NCBI GenBank assembly: GCA_017618435.1
Contig: JAFZUH010000248.1
Location: forward strand, 1 to 17,621
Direction: 5' to 3'
From: Bacteroidales bacterium
GTDB lineage: Bacteria > Bacteroidota > Bacteroidia > Bacteroidales > WCHB1-69
DNA length: 17,621 nt
In this document: positions 15,179 to 17,621 of the stretch, one piece after another
Layout of the letters: each line of letters opens with the position of its first letter
How positions within the stretch are numbered: the stretch's first letter is position 1
Notes under the pieces: generated by a model
What the model was told of the DNA's origin: nothing
What the model saw: the letters and a program-made list of their open reading frames with translations, nothing else
Database searches by the model: none
Made by a program: the position numbers and the translations under genes

Positions 15179-16537
15179 ATGAAAGTTCATTTTATTGCTA
15201 TTGGCGGCAGTGCCATGCACAATTTGGCCATATCATTGAAGATAAAAGGTTATCAGGTGAGTGGTTCTGATGATGAAATTTTTGAACCCTCTAAAAGTCG
15301 TTTGCAAAAATATGGCATTTTGCCTCAATATATTGGCTGGAATCCCGATGTGATAAGTCCGGATTTGGATGCTGTTATTTTGGGAATGCATGCTCGGGAA
15401 GATAATCCGGAACTTTTGAAAGCAAAAGAGTTAGGGCTGAAAATTTATTCCTATCCGGAGTTTTTGTATGAACAATCCAAAAACAAAAAACGTATTGTTG
15501 TAGGAGGAAGTCATGGCAAAACAACCATTACCTCTATGATTTTACATGTGCTGAATTATTATAATATTCCTTGTGATTATATGGTAGGAGCACAATTGCA
15601 AGGTTTTGAAGTGATGGTAAAATTGACAGAAGATGCTCCTTATATGGTGATAGAAGGTGATGAATATTTAACATCTCCGATTGACAGAAGACCCAAGTTT
15701 CATGTCTATCGTCCTGATGTCGGTATTATCAGCGGTATTGCTTGGGACCATATCAATGTTTTTCCTACTTTTGAGATTTATTGTCAGCAGTTTCAGATGT
15801 TTGCCAATCTTATTCCGCAAGACGGGACTTTGATTTATTGCAATGAAGATGAAAATTGCAGAAAAATAGGGGAACAAACAAATGTCAAAAACCGTTTTGC
15901 CTATACTTTGCCTGAATATAAAATTGAAAATCAACAATATATAGTTTTTCACAAAGGGCAACCATATCCTTTACAAGTTTTTGGGCAACACAATTTGCTG
16001 AATATAGAAGCCGCACGTTTGGCTTGTAGCACAATGAATGTTTCCGCAGACGATTTTTACAAAGCCATCATGTCTTTTAAGGGGGCTTCCAAACGATTGG
16101 AATTGGTGAAAGAATCGGAGGATTTTGCTCTTTATAAAGATTTTGCACATTCTCCGTCAAAATTGAAAGCAACAATTGCGGCTGTTAAAGAAAAATTTAA
16201 CGGAAGAACGCTTGTCGCCTGTTTGGAATTGCATACTTTCAGCAGTCTTACTGCTGAATTTTTGAAACAATATGCCCATACAATGGATTTGGCGGATATG
16301 CCTATTGTTTATTTTAATCCGCATACCATTGCCCATAAAAAATTGCCGCCTATTAATGAACACATGATTTTTGAGGCATTTGAAAATAAAAATATTAAGG
16401 TGTTTCAAGATTCTCATGCTTTGGAAGAATATTTGTTTGCTCAAACATGGAAAAACAAAGTGTTGCTGATGATGTCTTCCGGCAATTTTGACGGTTTGGA
16501 TTATAACCAGATAGCAGAGAAAATATTGGGAAAATAA
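15179..16537 (+). CDS. mpl: UDP-N-acetylmuramate:L-alanyl-gamma-D-glutamyl-meso-diaminopimelate ligase
   Basis: This 452-residue Mur-ligase family enzyme joins recovered murein tripeptide to UDP-N-acetylmuramate, so that old cell-wall peptide re-enters peptidoglycan synthesis in the cytoplasm. The N-terminal UDP-binding domain starts with HFIAIGGSAMHNLA (4-17). The ATP site is GGSHGKTT (109-116), and the metal and carbamate region includes EGDEY (159-163) and WDHINVF (189-195). The C-terminal domain carries FKGASKRLE (300-308) and DFAHSP (321-326). The AIGGSAMHNLA start and DFAHSP favour Mpl over MurC, whose usual counterparts are GIGGxGMS and DYGHHP. Length is normal. The gene has its own -7 element and follows the terminator of the surface operon, so no functional link to that operon is implied. 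The next gene starts 112 bases later in AT-rich sequence. Confidence 0.93.
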   Translation: MKVHFIAIGGSAMHNLAISLKIKGYQVSGSDDEIFEPSKSRLQKYGILPQYIGWNPDVISPDLDAVILGMHAREDNPELLKAKELGLKIYSYPEFLYEQSKNKKRIVVGGSHGKTTITSMILHVLNYYNIPCDYMVGAQLQGFEVMVKLTEDAPYMVIEGDEYLTSPIDRRPKFHVYRPDVGIISGIAWDHINVFPTFEIYCQQFQMFANLIPQDGTLIYCNEDENCRKIGEQTNVKNRFAYTLPEYKIENQQYIVFHKGQPYPLQVFGQHNLLNIEAARLACSTMNVSADDFYKAIMSFKGASKRLELVKESEDFALYKDFAHSPSKLKATIAAVKEKFNGRTLVACLELHTFSSLTAEFLKQYAHTMDLADMPIVYFNPHTIAHKKLPPINEHMIFEAFENKNIKVFQDSHALEEYLFAQTWKNKVLLMMSSGNFDGLDYNQIAEKILGK

Positions 16538-16649
16538 AATTTGTTTTTCTTGTCTTCAAAAGTTGGATACAAGAGAGGGGATCAGATAAATACTATAATA
16601 TTCTTTTTATTTTTTCGTTATTTTAAAGTTATTTGTCAATATTTTAATA

Positions 16650-17621
16650 ATGAAGATAAAAGGTTTCCTATTTTTTATACTATGTTTGCTGTTGAATGGC
16701 TTTTTGTTTGCCCAAGAGTCATTGACGGGTCTTTATTTCAATTATCAGGCAGCACAACAAGCCAAAAACATACGTAATCACAAAACGACATTTATTTATT
16801 ATGAACCGGTAACGTTGCCTTTTGTTGATGATTTTTCCAATTACAGGGGTTTCCCTGATACTACTCTTTGGATTGGCAATCAAGCATTTGTAAATGACAA
16901 TTTTGCTATCAATCCCCCGACAATAGGCGTTGTAACATTAGATGCACTTGATTTTCAAGGTGCTGTTTATGAGCATGCTTCTGTTTCTCCTTTTTCGGCG
17001 GACACTTTATTGTCAAGGCCTGTCCGTTTGGATTCAATTTTTTATCCGCTTCCAAGAGCATTAGAAATTTCTGATTCATTGTATTTCAGTTTTTTCTATC
17101 AACCGGGAGGAGGAGAAGGACAAGCGTGGGAAGGTTTGGGCAATGCTCCGGATGCAAAAGATTCGTTGATTTTGGAATTCGGTTATCAAACAGGGAATAA
17201 AGCATTGTTGTATTATATTACTCAAGAATTATATTTAGTTGATTCTGTGGAAATTGGAGATACCATTTGGAGCCCATGCGACCCGACAATGTTTATTGTT
17301 GCAGACAGATTTTACTATGCAGGAGAAACCATTGAAATGCCTTGTGATAGTGTTGTTGGCATGGAAACTATTTGGGAAAAAGTGTGGGCAACTCCGGGTA
17401 TGACCTTGTCTGCATTTAAGAATCTGTATGGAACATATTTCCGTCAAGTGATGATTCCGATAACAGAAAAAAAATATTTAAACAAGGGTTTTCAATTCCG
17501 TTTCAGGAATATTGCCTCTTTGGAATATCAGGCAAGTGCCCCATCTTGGGCAAGCAATGTTGATCAGTGGAATATAGATTATGTGCGTTTGAATCGTTCC
17601 CGTACATCGGGAGATACCATA
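16650..17621 (+). CDS. N-terminal part of a secreted protein, probable T9SS cargo (3' end outside window)
   Basis: A frame starts at ATG 16650 and stays open for 324 codons to the last base of the window, so the gene continues beyond it. Residues 1-21 are a clear signal peptide (MKIKGFLFF, a hydrophobic core, then LFA before Q22). The mature part contains LPFVDDFSNYRGFPDTTLW (52-70), then a segment on the pattern of AINPPTIGVVTLDALDFQG and a SADTLLSRPVRLDS segment. This layout is common in large Bacteroidota secreted proteins that end in a T9SS sorting domain, but no enzyme motif is visible. Export is well supported; T9SS secretion is an inference because the C-terminus is not seen. The upstream 112 bases are AT-rich with no clear -7 element, so transcription from mpl is possible. 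Confidence 0.8.
   Translation, partial: MKIKGFLFFILCLLLNGFLFAQESLTGLYFNYQAAQQAKNIRNHKTTFIYYEPVTLPFVDDFSNYRGFPDTTLWIGNQAFVNDNFAINPPTIGVVTLDALDFQGAVYEHASVSPFSADTLLSRPVRLDSIFYPLPRALEISDSLYFSFFYQPGGGEGQAWEGLGNAPDAKDSLILEFGYQTGNKALLYYITQELYLVDSVEIGDTIWSPCDPTMFIVADRFYYAGETIEMPCDSVVGMETIWEKVWATPGMTLSAFKNLYGTYFRQVMIPITEKKYLNKGFQFRFRNIASLEYQASAPSWASNVDQWNIDYVRLNRSRTSGDTI

Noticed and set aside
16590..16616. AT-rich weak hairpin with a T tract, possible terminator after mpl
   Set aside because: The stem AATACTATAATATT has a mismatch and only A-T pairs, so it cannot be told from chance in this AT-rich spacer.

Overview
The window looks like the chromosome of an AT-rich member of the Bacteroidota, probably the Bacteroidales. 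Three kinds of evidence support this. Several secreted proteins end in type IX secretion (T9SS) C-terminal sorting domains. There is a TonB-dependent receptor with an N-terminal carboxypeptidase-regulatory-like domain. Several genes are preceded by the Bacteroidota -7 promoter element TAnnTTTG. No rRNA, tRNA, CRISPR array, transposase or phage gene was seen. The species cannot be named from the sequence alone.

Left part (1-5167). The window opens inside a plus-strand T9SS cargo gene (1-504), which ends at a strong hairpin terminator (567-600) followed by a REP-like palindrome (608-656). A minus-strand three-gene hipBST-type toxin-antitoxin operon comes next (2210 to 713): a small Xre-type repressor, a separate HipS-like N-subdomain protein and a HipT-like kinase. 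Its promoter region carries three copies of an 18-bp palindrome at exact 41-bp intervals. Upstream of it on the same strand are two overlapping flavoprotein genes (5059 to 2358) of the HI0933/YhiN and COG2509 types, with their own promoter.

Middle (5134-6551). The glycolytic NAD-dependent glyceraldehyde-3-phosphate dehydrogenase gene is on the minus strand. It has a symmetric terminator and a leader that can form a stem-loop very near its predicted 5' end. A divergent intergenic region separates it from the next operon.

Right part (6493-17621). A plus-strand three-gene operon runs from a good promoter (6493-6525) to a hairpin terminator (15008-15061). Gene 1 is a 1587-residue secreted protein with an N-terminal PCMD-like beta-sandwich head, fourteen tandem cadherin-like beta-sandwich repeats and a T9SS sorting domain. 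Gene 2 is an outer-membrane TonB-dependent receptor. Gene 3 is a 322-residue protein with a related head and a related sorting domain but no repeat stalk. I infer a surface capture-and-import unit in which a long and a short exported protein serve one TonB receptor; the ligand is unknown. The operon is followed by mpl (a murein-peptide recycling ligase) and by the 5' part of another secreted protein gene, which runs off the window.

The two most interesting items are the tripartite hip system with its regularly spaced operators and the long/short paired surface operon.
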